From contig JBFWLB010000032.1 of assembly GCA_050252335.1 (NCBI GenBank), forward strand, positions 1 through 31,958: a stretch of DNA of 31,958 nucleotides. Direction: 5' to 3'. This DNA comes from Berkiella_A sp050252335. Lineage in GTDB: Bacteria; Pseudomonadota; Gammaproteobacteria; Berkiellales; Berkiellaceae. Both the position numbers and the translations under genes were made by a program. A model generated the notes under the pieces. It was not told where the DNA came from. It saw only the letters and a program-made list of their open reading frames with translations, and did not search any database. This document shows, piece by piece, positions 1 to 7,085 of the stretch; positions within the stretch are counted from its first letter, which is position 1, and every line of letters starts with the position of its first letter.

Positions 1-278
1 GTTTATTAAGTGAGGCTAATCGTGATCCTGTCAGGTATAAAAATCCCGCTGAATTTGATATTATGCGTAGTAATAATCGACATTTAACTTTTGGTTGTGG
101 GATCCATCATTGTCAAGGAGCAATGTTAGCTAGATTTGAATTGCAAATTGCCTTATCTGCGCTAATACCTTATTTACATAAATTTTCGTTAAGAGAAAAT
201 GAGATTGTCTTTGCAGAGAATAGCTCTTTAAATTATTTACAAAAACTACCTATCATGGTTGATAACCGATATGAATAA
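1..278 (+). CDS. Cytochrome P450, C-terminal fragment (gene starts before the window)
   Basis: The reading frame is already open at position 3 and runs to TAA at 276-278, so this is the 3' end of a longer gene and not a short ORF starting at the internal ATG (63). The translated end begins LLSEANRDPVRYKNPAEFDI, the usual P450 stretch before the heme-binding loop. It continues with FGCGIHHCQG, which fits the P450 signature FGxGxHxCxG; the heme-ligating Cys is encoded at 111-113. The following LARFEL is the conserved start of the L helix. P450s are heme monooxygenases; the substrate cannot be told from this fragment. The stop overlaps the start of the adenylate-forming enzyme gene, so the two are probably one operon and one pathway. 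Family assignment is firm; the role is unknown. Confidence 0.93.
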   Translation, partial: LLSEANRDPVRYKNPAEFDIMRSNNRHLTFGCGIHHCQGAMLARFELQIALSALIPYLHKFSLRENEIVFAENSSLNYLQKLPIMVDNRYE

Positions 279-1554
279 AGAAATGCAAGTCTTATCTGGC
301 ATTTTAGAGAATGCTGAAATAGAATCTGTCGCAATCAAACAACAGAAGCAACGTATTCATTTTGAAAAAATAGCAACTCATGCTCAGGAAACTGTTCCAT
401 TTTATAAGCAGTTTCATCAAAACCTAACATTGGATTCATTACCGATTCTTACTAGAGATGAGATACAAAAAGCAGCTGATTCTTTTAAAACAAACAAACT
501 TCCATCACAGCATGGTAATTGTTATCCATTAGAGACATCGGGCTCAACAGGAAAACCAATTAAAGTCCTTGCTACCGATTTTACAAGGATGTTTTATGAT
601 GCTCTTATGTTACGTGAGCATCGATGGCATCAACGAGATTTTTCCAAAAAATTGCTTGCTATTCTTTGGGCAAAAAGAGAATTTGCTCAAGCACCTAAGG
701 GGTATAGTCAAACCTCATGGGGAGGACCTATTAACAAATATAAAAAAACGGGGCCTAGTATATTTATTAATATTGCGAGCCAAACCGAAGACCAAATTGA
801 GGCATTACAATTTTATAAGCCACAATATGTTAATTCTTATCCTTCGCAAATAGCTGCTTTAGCTGAATTTTGTATTGATAATCGCATTGTATTCCCTTTT
901 TTAGAAGAAATTCGCACAACAGGTGAAACGTTTACAGATGCTTATAAAAAAATTATTTATCAAGCATGGCCACACGTTAAAATAACTGATGTATATAGCT
1001 GCGTTGAAGTTGGCATAATTGCTCAACAATGTCCTGAAAGGCACAATTACCATGTTAATACAGAAAATGTTTTCCTTGAAATTATCGATGATGAGAGCCT
1101 ACCTTGCTCCAAAGGAAAACTTGGGAAAATTTTGCTGACAAGCTTATTGAATTATGCAACGCCACTCATCCGTTATGAAGTGGGAGACTATGGTGCATGG
1201 GGAGAATGTGATTGTGGGCGTACCATGCCAGTAATTGAGAAAATTCATGGTCGTAAAAGAAATCGATTAGTTTATCCCAATGGTAAATCTTCATTTCCTT
1301 ATTTGGGTGAGCGAGAAGATAGGGTTAAAATAACGAATGCTGTACGAAAGTTTCAATTGGTGCAGCACAATCTTTATGATATTGAATATAAAATTGTGAT
1401 TTCAGAGCCAATATCTCAATATCAAGAAGAGAATTTGAAAAAAATGTTTCAAAAAAATTTAGCTTACCCCTTTAATATCCTCATCAGTTACCATGATGAT
1501 CTTCCTGTGGGCCCTAATGGTAAATATGAAGAATTTATTTCTTTGGTTTCGTAG
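271..1554 (+). CDS. Phenylacetate-CoA ligase (PaaK/CapK)-like adenylate-forming enzyme
   Basis: About 427 residues, close to the usual PaaK length. The P-loop-like adenylation motif ETSGSTGKP lies near residue 90, PLIRYEVGDYG is the ATP-binding region of this family, and CDCGRTMPVIEKIHGR matches the CxCGR...I.GR block where the C-terminal domain begins. The family activates a carboxylate as acyl-AMP and often transfers it to CoA or another acceptor; the substrate here is unknown. The usual GRxDDxI hinge is replaced by GRKRNRL, so it may be closer to CapK-type proteins than to true PaaK. I chose ATG 271, which overlaps the P450 stop as ATGAATAA, over an in-frame TTG at 259. Coupling to the P450 suggests a small-molecule biosynthesis operon extending to the left. 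Confidence 0.85.
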   Translation: MNKEMQVLSGILENAEIESVAIKQQKQRIHFEKIATHAQETVPFYKQFHQNLTLDSLPILTRDEIQKAADSFKTNKLPSQHGNCYPLETSGSTGKPIKVLATDFTRMFYDALMLREHRWHQRDFSKKLLAILWAKREFAQAPKGYSQTSWGGPINKYKKTGPSIFINIASQTEDQIEALQFYKPQYVNSYPSQIAALAEFCIDNRIVFPFLEEIRTTGETFTDAYKKIIYQAWPHVKITDVYSCVEVGIIAQQCPERHNYHVNTENVFLEIIDDESLPCSKGKLGKILLTSLLNYATPLIRYEVGDYGAWGECDCGRTMPVIEKIHGRKRNRLVYPNGKSSFPYLGEREDRVKITNAVRKFQLVQHNLYDIEYKIVISEPISQYQEENLKKMFQKNLAYPFNILISYHDDLPVGPNGKYEEFISLVS

Positions 1555-1672
1555 TTTTCAAAAATAGATTGATAAATATTATGAGAAAAATTGAAACATT
1601 TTACAAAATTGATAGAGGTATTTGATTCGCTTTTTCCCATCGATAAGAGAAATCTTAATAATACAGTGAATG

Positions 1673-1702
1673 GCCTCTTCCCTTGTTTTCAAGAGAAGAG
1701 GC
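1673..1702. terminator. Inverted repeat after the adenylate-forming enzyme gene
   Basis: GCCTCTTC (1673-1680) pairs with GAAGAGGC (1695-1702), and CTTG/CAAG pair inside it around a TTTT loop, with one C-A mismatch between the two stem parts. It lies about 120 bp after the stop at 1554. There is no run of T after the stem on either strand, so it is a strong hairpin that may end transcription but is not a textbook intrinsic terminator. Confidence 0.45.
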
Positions 1703-1755
1703 TTAACTAGAGTGAGCAGATGGATTTTTTAGAATATCTGTGAAAATCCTTCTGT

Positions 1756-1794
1756 GCACCTAATGGTGCCTCTTTCTTTGACAACAAAGAAAGA
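1756..1794. terminator. Two adjacent hairpins downstream of the DUF3298 gene
   Basis: GCACC-taat-GGTGC (1756-1769) is followed directly by TCTTTCTTTG-acaa-CAAAGAAAGA (1771-1794), a perfect 10-bp stem. They lie about 30 bp beyond the stop of the minus-strand gene ending at 1823 and could end its transcript. The compact paired structure also looks like a REP-type repeat, and it abuts a piece of the interspersed repeat found near pmbA. Confidence 0.4.
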
Positions 1795-1817
1795 AAATTG
1801 ATTCACTACGCTCATCC
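1793..1817. repeat. Degenerate end of the interspersed palindromic repeat
   Basis: The segment GAAAATTGATTC followed by CGCTCATC matches one end of the roughly 200-bp element at 27731-27928 (GAAAATTGATTC...GCGCTCATC). Only about 25 bp is shared, so this is a terminal remnant or a related shorter family member. Confidence 0.35.
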
Positions 1818-1822
1818 AGATA

Positions 1823-3052
1823 TCAACTAATCAGAAAATCATCTTCTAGCAAGGGCTTTACTTTATCCCATGTTACTTCAATTTTTGGCATACCTGCTGC
1901 ATAAGGTGCTATCTCATATTGCTGATATATAAAGGTGATACCTTTTGAGTTTAATAAGAAGTTTGCGGGTAAATAAAAACCATCTGGTAAAGACCATTCT
2001 TGGTATTCTTTGGGAATATTGCTGGGATTAAACCAAAAACCCAGCTCATCATAAGACTTATCACTGTCTAGTTTGTTTGCCTTAAAAAAAGCATCTTTAA
2101 AAAGAAGGAGTATTTCTGTATTTTTATCGGACTTGAAGAGATCTTCTAGGCTAATTATTTTAAAATTTGATAAATCAATATTCTGATATTGCACAGTGGC
2201 AGAGCCATGTGCACCGCCTGTATAAGAATAATAATTCTGACTATAAGATAAGTAGCGTGATGTGACCCATTCCAGTTTTTCATCGTATATATAGGTGTAG
2301 TAGCTATCGTTGAATAGATTATCAAATACTTCTGTAGGTGTTATTTCTTCATATTTCATTTGCTTGAACATTGAATCTAGATTTGCATCTATGACTTCAT
2401 TGAGCCTAGAGCGCTGATCGACAGGGTAATTACCAGAAAATAAGAAAGAGATTTCTGCTTCACCACAAGCGCCATTTAATATCTTTCGACTAAAACGATG
2501 TGTGCTAATATTCATTTTAGAAGAGAGTGTTTCTACGCGATAATTTGAAACAGGCTCTTTATAGGAGAAGCTACCATCCATTTCAAATAAAAAGGGGATT
2601 TTAACAAGTTTCTCAAAAGCACCTTCACAGGAATGATCGGCGCATTCTTCTTTAAAGTGTGTGTTAATTGCTTTTATATAATGATTAATCAATTGTTTTG
2701 ACGCAGCGCATTTTCTGTCAAACTCAAATTGATTAATATCTTGAAGCTTTTCCTCTATGAAATTTTGATTAGCTTGTTTGACCCAGGTGCAATAAGAGCC
2801 TGGCTTCATATCTAAGAGCATCTTGAGTGCGCTGTCAATTTCTATCAAGTCACTCGAGCTTTTTATAAAGTCTGTATATTTTTCATTAGGTTGGCATTCA
2901 ATATCTGCGCTGTTTTGAACCATAGGTGTTGCTGTATCTATTGATTCTACAGGATTTGTAAGAGCATTTGGATCTCCATCCGCAAAGGCAACAGAATCTA
3001 ATAATATGAATAATAGCGTTGCTAATGTAATAAATGAGGTTCCTTTATTCAT
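1823..3052 (-). CDS. Secreted protein with C-terminal DUF3298 (RsiV-like) domain
   Basis: 409 residues. The N-terminus MNKGTSFITLATLLFILLDS is a signal peptide with a likely cleavage after AFA near residue 24, so the protein is exported to the periplasm. The C-terminal half has YTGGAHGS near residue 280, typical of DUF4163/DUF3298 proteins, and ends with GITFIYQQYEIAPYAAG followed by VTWDKVKPLL, the hallmark of DUF3298. This domain occurs in the anti-sigma factor RsiV, where it binds lysozyme, and in many periplasmic proteins of unknown function. No anti-sigma region or transmembrane helix beyond the signal peptide is seen. The N-terminal third has several cysteines and no recognised domain. 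Its ATG overlaps the stop of the universal stress protein gene (ATGAATAA), so it is the last gene of the operon. The function is unknown; a sensor or binding role is possible. Confidence 0.75.
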   Translation of the reverse strand: MNKGTSFITLATLLFILLDSVAFADGDPNALTNPVESIDTATPMVQNSADIECQPNEKYTDFIKSSSDLIEIDSALKMLLDMKPGSYCTWVKQANQNFIEEKLQDINQFEFDRKCAASKQLINHYIKAINTHFKEECADHSCEGAFEKLVKIPFLFEMDGSFSYKEPVSNYRVETLSSKMNISTHRFSRKILNGACGEAEISFLFSGNYPVDQRSRLNEVIDANLDSMFKQMKYEEITPTEVFDNLFNDSYYTYIYDEKLEWVTSRYLSYSQNYYSYTGGAHGSATVQYQNIDLSNFKIISLEDLFKSDKNTEILLLFKDAFFKANKLDSDKSYDELGFWFNPSNIPKEYQEWSLPDGFYLPANFLLNSKGITFIYQQYEIAPYAAGMPKIEVTWDKVKPLLEDDFLIS

Positions 3053-3746
3053 TATCTTTCTCTTTATTGTTGTTATCTATTTTTGAATTATCTTGATTTT
3101 GTGTATCTTTGTGTCCGCCTTTATAAGGAGAGGAGCTTGGTCGATTGAGCAATCTGGGACCTCTGCGGATATCTTCTCCCCAACCTAATTTTGAACCACT
3201 TCGGATTGGGTTTTCAAAACGATTTTTTTCTGTTTGAGGAATTTCAATAGGTTGATTTTCCCATAAATAATGCTGACTGGGTTGCTCTTTAATAAATTTT
3301 TCTAATTGGCTTACCTGCACAATTAATGTGTCGCAATAGGCATGCGATAGAATATGGTGGGCTGTTGATCCCAAGAGATGTGTATAACCACCGATGCCAT
3401 GGCTGCCAACTATAATTAAATCGCAATTTTCTTGTTGAGCAATTTCTAGAATTTGGCTTTGTGGTGCACCGACACTGATCATCATGTCGCAGATATGAGC
3501 ACTTTCAGCTTGATGTTTTTTTAGTTGTTCAATCAGAGCGCAGAGACTTTTGTGTGCTAACTGTCTATTTTTTTCAATGATTTTGTCTCGTTTATTAAAA
3601 TCCAAAGTATAAGAAAGTGGGGGTTCAATTGTATGTAAGCAAGTAAGCTTGGCATTAAAGGAGGCAGCCAATTCAAAGGCACGAATGCCAATGTATAGGC
3701 TTTGTGGGCCGAGATCGACTGAGACTAAAATATTTTGATAACTCAT
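3045..3746 (-). CDS. Universal stress protein (UspA family) with extra C-terminal tail
   Basis: 233 residues. Residues 1-150 are one Usp domain: ILVSVDLGPQS at the N-terminus, then DLIIVGSHGIGGYTHLLGS, which carries the GxxG...GS nucleotide-binding loop, and HILSHAYCDTLIVQV closing the domain. Usp proteins are cytoplasmic nucleotide-binding stress factors. Typical single-domain members have about 140-150 residues. Here some 80 further residues follow, rich in Asn, Lys, Asp, Pro and Ser and without a recognisable domain. The gene sits between a CysZ/EI24-like gene (21 bp between stop and start) and a secreted DUF3298 gene (8-bp overlap), suggesting an operon. The family call is firm; the role of the tail is unknown. 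Confidence 0.85.
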   Translation of the reverse strand: MSYQNILVSVDLGPQSLYIGIRAFELAASFNAKLTCLHTIEPPLSYTLDFNKRDKIIEKNRQLAHKSLCALIEQLKKHQAESAHICDMMISVGAPQSQILEIAQQENCDLIIVGSHGIGGYTHLLGSTAHHILSHAYCDTLIVQVSQLEKFIKEQPSQHYLWENQPIEIPQTEKNRFENPIRSGSKLGWGEDIRRGPRLLNRPSSSPYKGGHKDTQNQDNSKIDNNNKEKDNE

Positions 3747-3767
3747 TTTACTCGTTCCATTTTTTGT

Positions 3768-4565
3768 TTATTCATTTACTTCGTTGCTGTTAGTTGTATT
3801 CAAGCTTTCGTAATGATCTGCCCACAGCTTTGTAGCAGACAGTGTCGCAAGTGGCAGTATAATGAAATTTAACATGGGTACTAAGGTAAGCGTGAAAATG
3901 GCTAAGCCAAAGCCATAGGTCATCATCTTTTTTTGTTTTAATATTTTTTTGAGTACATTCACATCATGGTGTCGGTTGTCCGCAGGATAATCCAGGTACT
4001 GAAAAGCGAGCATCCATGCACCAAATAAATATAAAAATATGGTCGCTAGTATATTCACAACGGGAATAAAATATAATACCAAACATACGATACCAACTCC
4101 GATTAATCGAGGGAGGTAATAAAGCCACTTGGATATCTCCCGGCTCAGCGCTAGGGTGATAAGCTTAAAAATAGGGCGTGGTTCAGCTGTAAAATGATTA
4201 ACCTGTTCATCCATGCTTTCACAGAGTAAACCCGTAAAAGGGGAGGCAAAGAAATTGGCAGCAATAGATCCGCCTAATGAGAAGGCAAACAGAAACAAGA
4301 TAAACCAAATCAGTGTAACCAGCCATTTAATAGTAGTTATCACCCAATCAAAAATGCCACTCATCCAAGACAACCAAGCAGGCAAATCACTCACTTGATA
4401 GGACTGTAATTTAGCTGACAATATATCGTATCCCCAGTAGAAAAAAAGTACAAAAACAGCAACATTAATGAGCAGGGGGATAAAGACAAATTTTCTAATT
4501 TTCTTATGTAAAAGATATCGTGACCCTAGAAGTACATAGCTTGCACCTAAAAAGAGATCTTTCAT
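3768..4565 (-). CDS. CysZ/EI24-family inner membrane protein
   Basis: 265 residues from ATG 4565; a TTG at 4577 would add four. The start MKDLFLGASYVLLGSRYLL followed by FVFIPLLINVAVFVLFFYWG is typical of the EI24/CysZ family, which has 4-6 membrane helices. Further hydrophobic segments lie near residues 65-100, 160-190 and 215-245. The conserved FASPFTGLLCESMDEQV region follows the second helix. CysZ of Escherichia coli is a sulfate transporter, but many family members have no known substrate and no cysteine or sulfate gene is nearby here, so transport of sulfate is not claimed. It is the first gene of a probable three-gene operon, with a good promoter candidate just upstream. Confidence 0.78.
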   Translation of the reverse strand: MKDLFLGASYVLLGSRYLLHKKIRKFVFIPLLINVAVFVLFFYWGYDILSAKLQSYQVSDLPAWLSWMSGIFDWVITTIKWLVTLIWFILFLFAFSLGGSIAANFFASPFTGLLCESMDEQVNHFTAEPRPIFKLITLALSREISKWLYYLPRLIGVGIVCLVLYFIPVVNILATIFLYLFGAWMLAFQYLDYPADNRHHDVNVLKKILKQKKMMTYGFGLAIFTLTLVPMLNFIILPLATLSATKLWADHYESLNTTNSNEVNE

Positions 4566-4591
4566 AATTTTTATCAAGGTGGGGGAAAGCG

Positions 4592-4619
4592 ATTATAGTA
4601 CTATATTTTTTAAAGCAAA
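4592..4619 (-). promoter_or_regulatory. Candidate sigma-70 promoter for the CysZ-usp-DUF3298 operon
   Basis: On the minus strand a perfect TATAAT (4592-4597) follows TTTGCT (4614-4619) with a 16-bp spacer. A start around 4585 would give a leader of about 20 nt before ATG 4565. The -10 is a consensus match; the -35 is partial. Confidence 0.45.
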
Positions 4620-4800
4620 AACAAAAGGGCGATGCTTTGCCTTTAGTTATTTTTGAGTAGTCCGTATATTATTTGGTTAGATAAATATTTCTTGTCTTGT
4701 ATAACGATAAGAGTACATCAGTAGCGCTTGAGGCAAGATCACCATGAATTTTCTCTCTGCCTTTCATCACATTTATTGCTACGCAAAATGACTGCCAACT

Positions 4801-4832
4801 TGTAAGCCACCACAGGGGAATGGAGGCTTACA
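4801..4832. terminator. Hairpin after the proline-rich effector-candidate gene
   Basis: TGTAAGCC (4801-4808) pairs with GGCTTACA (4825-4832), with an inner CCA/TGG pairing after an A-A mismatch. It begins 15 bp beyond the stop of the minus-strand gene at 4847. No T-run follows on the minus strand, while GTTTTT follows on the plus strand. The position suggests 3'-end formation; the mechanism is uncertain. Confidence 0.45.
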
Positions 4833-4846
4833 GTTTTTGTCAAGGA

Positions 4847-6883
4847 TTATTTGGCGCGAGGTTTCTTTAGCCGTTGTTTGATGCTTTCACAGGCCTCATC
4901 AAAGGCCTTTTTAGCCAACGGGCTTGTAGCACCAATTTGATGTTCTTTTACAAATGCTTCAGTCATTAGCGCTACTTGTTGTTTTGAGTTATTTTTAACG
5001 TCTTCGGGAACGATTTTTTCTAATTCACCCAGTATTTTGAGTAGTTTTGAACCACGTCCATCTCCTTTTAACTGCATTTGAAAATTTTCTAAAACACCAT
5101 TTAGTAATAATCCTTTTTCAGCAGCAGAGTAATTGTTATCTGCATAGATTGCATCAAGGTAAGATTGTAAGAAATGAATTTGTCCTTCTCTAATAGAGCC
5201 TTTTTTATTATGTGTGCCACCTTTTTGCTGATAACGTTTTTGAATAGAAGCCTGTAATGTAGAGGCAGGACTTTGCGGTTCAAGATAGGGCCACAAGCTC
5301 TCGTTAAATTTTATGATATTACCTGCTTGAGCAGCTGTCATCGTATCAGGGATAGGGGCTTGTACCACACTCTTGTGTTGAGTTAAGAGATAGGTGGGTG
5401 CTTTATTTGTAGGTATGATAGATCTTGATTGATCGACAAATAATTTAAAGCTTTCTTTGTCTAAGATTGATAAACCTGCTTTGTCCATAAAAGCTAATAA
5501 AGAAGTTTGATTGCTCATACCCACATAATCTGTGACAGAAAATGTATGACTCCAATTTTCTACTATTTTTTTCAAGGGAGAATGTTTGTTTGATTTAAGT
5601 TGTTGCTCTAGATTCATGATCAAGCCGCTCATGATCTCAGCTTTTTCATCGGGTGTTTTCTGTGCGTCTGTGTAGAGTAGATCTATTGTTGCTTGAACAA
5701 AATTTATATACTGCATTTCTTTGGCAGAAAATTTTATCCTTGGATTTTCTGCCAAAACTCTTTTTTCAAGAGAGGTACCTTTACGAGAATGATAGGATTT
5801 TAGAAAATTATCTATAACCATTTTCTTGTATGCGTCAGCTGTAGATGGGCCATGATCTCTAGGAAGAGGCGCAGGTGCGACATTAGCGGGTACTGATGGT
5901 TTTTGAGGCAGTGGCCTGCGATGACGAGCAGCTATAGGAGGTGGATCCCCTGGTTTTCTATTTGTGACAGGAATTTTTCTGCGAGGTGGTCTTGGAGGAG
6001 GATTACCTGTTTTCTTTTGTACAGGTGTTTTGTTGTGTTGAGTAGGCAGAGGTGGCGGAACAGGTATTTTGTTACCAAAGATAATAGGAGGTGGTGTTAT
6101 AGAGGGTTCTTGTTTTTTTACATGACTATCTCTTTTATCCGATCTTACTGGAGAAGGTTTTTCTACTGATGGATGTGTGGTTTTTTGGAGTTCTGCCGCT
6201 CTGGCACCAAATAATCTTTCAACAGCACCGCCTTTTACTTTGTCCATATCTAGTTTTTTTACAGGGTCTTTTTCCTTCTGCTCTTTGCTTTCTAGGATTT
6301 TTAGTTGTGCTTTTAATTGTTTCTTTTCTTTCTTGTTTGAAGTGATTTGGATTCTTCTCTTAAGCATTCCTATTTCCATGACTTTTTGTTTTTCAGCGTT
6401 TGTTTTTTCGAGTTCGCGTTGTTCTTGTGCTCTTTCTTTTTCTGGCTTGGCTTTTATTTTTAAAGCAGCTAAATCGCGATTTGCTTTTTCAAGGATTTGC
6501 AGTGCTCCGAGCGTTTTATTTTGGGGTGAATCATTTCCCTCGTATAACCATTGTTGATTGAAATATGCTTGTTTTTTAACATCGAATTGTTCTTTTGCTG
6601 TTTTAAGGGCAGCTTTTTCTTTCGGTGAGGCTTCCTCTTCAATATCAAAATAATTACTGTCTAAATCATTTTCTATTGCTCTTAATTTTGCATCGTATTT
6701 ATCATATTTTTTTTTGGCTTGCTCAACCGCTTCTTTACGCAATTTAGCGTATTTTTCCGCTAATGCTATTATATTTGTCATGCGTTCAATCAGTTCTGTG
6801 GGCGATTCTGTTTTTTCTTTATCCGCATATTCTTGTTGCGCTTGCATGAGGGCTTGAAAAGATTTTTCTAGTTTGTCAGACAT
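4847..6883 (-). CDS. Coiled-coil, proline-rich protein with duplicated C-terminal domain; host-interaction effector candidate
   Basis: 678 residues, with AAGGA 7 nt before the ATG. I do not recognise a named family. Residues 1-215 are Lys/Glu/Ala-rich and predicted coiled coil. Residues 218-236 hold VERLFGARAAELQKTT, loosely like a beta-thymosin/WH2 actin-binding helix plus LKKT. Residues 259-342 are a proline-rich linker with PPPLP (276-280), PPRPPR (296-301, fits PxxPxR) and RPLPQKP (323-329, fits the class I SH3 ligand RxLPxxP). Residues 350-678 are alpha-helical and contain a repeated unit: 387-444 and 565-624 align (INFVQATIDLLYTD with IHFLQSYLDAIYAD; MNLEQQLKSN with ENFQMQLKGD). There is no signal peptide or membrane helix. 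SH3-ligand motifs are eukaryotic-type features, so delivery into a host cell, for instance by a Dot/Icm-type system, is inferred. A divergent phospholipase gene lies upstream. Confidence 0.8.
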   Translation of the reverse strand: MSDKLEKSFQALMQAQQEYADKEKTESPTELIERMTNIIALAEKYAKLRKEAVEQAKKKYDKYDAKLRAIENDLDSNYFDIEEEASPKEKAALKTAKEQFDVKKQAYFNQQWLYEGNDSPQNKTLGALQILEKANRDLAALKIKAKPEKERAQEQRELEKTNAEKQKVMEIGMLKRRIQITSNKKEKKQLKAQLKILESKEQKEKDPVKKLDMDKVKGGAVERLFGARAAELQKTTHPSVEKPSPVRSDKRDSHVKKQEPSITPPPIIFGNKIPVPPPLPTQHNKTPVQKKTGNPPPRPPRRKIPVTNRKPGDPPPIAARHRRPLPQKPSVPANVAPAPLPRDHGPSTADAYKKMVIDNFLKSYHSRKGTSLEKRVLAENPRIKFSAKEMQYINFVQATIDLLYTDAQKTPDEKAEIMSGLIMNLEQQLKSNKHSPLKKIVENWSHTFSVTDYVGMSNQTSLLAFMDKAGLSILDKESFKLFVDQSRSIIPTNKAPTYLLTQHKSVVQAPIPDTMTAAQAGNIIKFNESLWPYLEPQSPASTLQASIQKRYQQKGGTHNKKGSIREGQIHFLQSYLDAIYADNNYSAAEKGLLLNGVLENFQMQLKGDGRGSKLLKILGELEKIVPEDVKNNSKQQVALMTEAFVKEHQIGATSPLAKKAFDEACESIKQRLKKPRAK

Positions 6884-7085
6884 ACACCTATCCTTAAACA
6901 GTATTTCAAATAATCTGTGAGTAGGACAAGGTAGTGAGGTAGAAGTTCATTTTTTTGATACTGCTTAAAAATATAGTTGTTGGCTAATGCTTAAATCCTT
7001 AAATCGGGTTATGTATTGATTCTGCTAAGAAGCAAATTATTTGTTAATATGATAGATATATGAATCATAAGAGTGAATAGTTGGT

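Noticed and set aside
5903..6557. Plus-strand open frames opposite the proline-rich gene
   Set aside because: Trp/Arg- and Phe/Ser-rich translations are the antisense of Pro- and Lys-rich codons; no ribosome binding site or family match.
6990..7015. TTAAATCCTTAAAT direct repeat upstream of the phospholipase and proline-rich genes, resembling a PmrA box
   Set aside because: Half-site spacing is 8 and not 11 bp, and the region is AT-rich, so a PmrA site is not supported.
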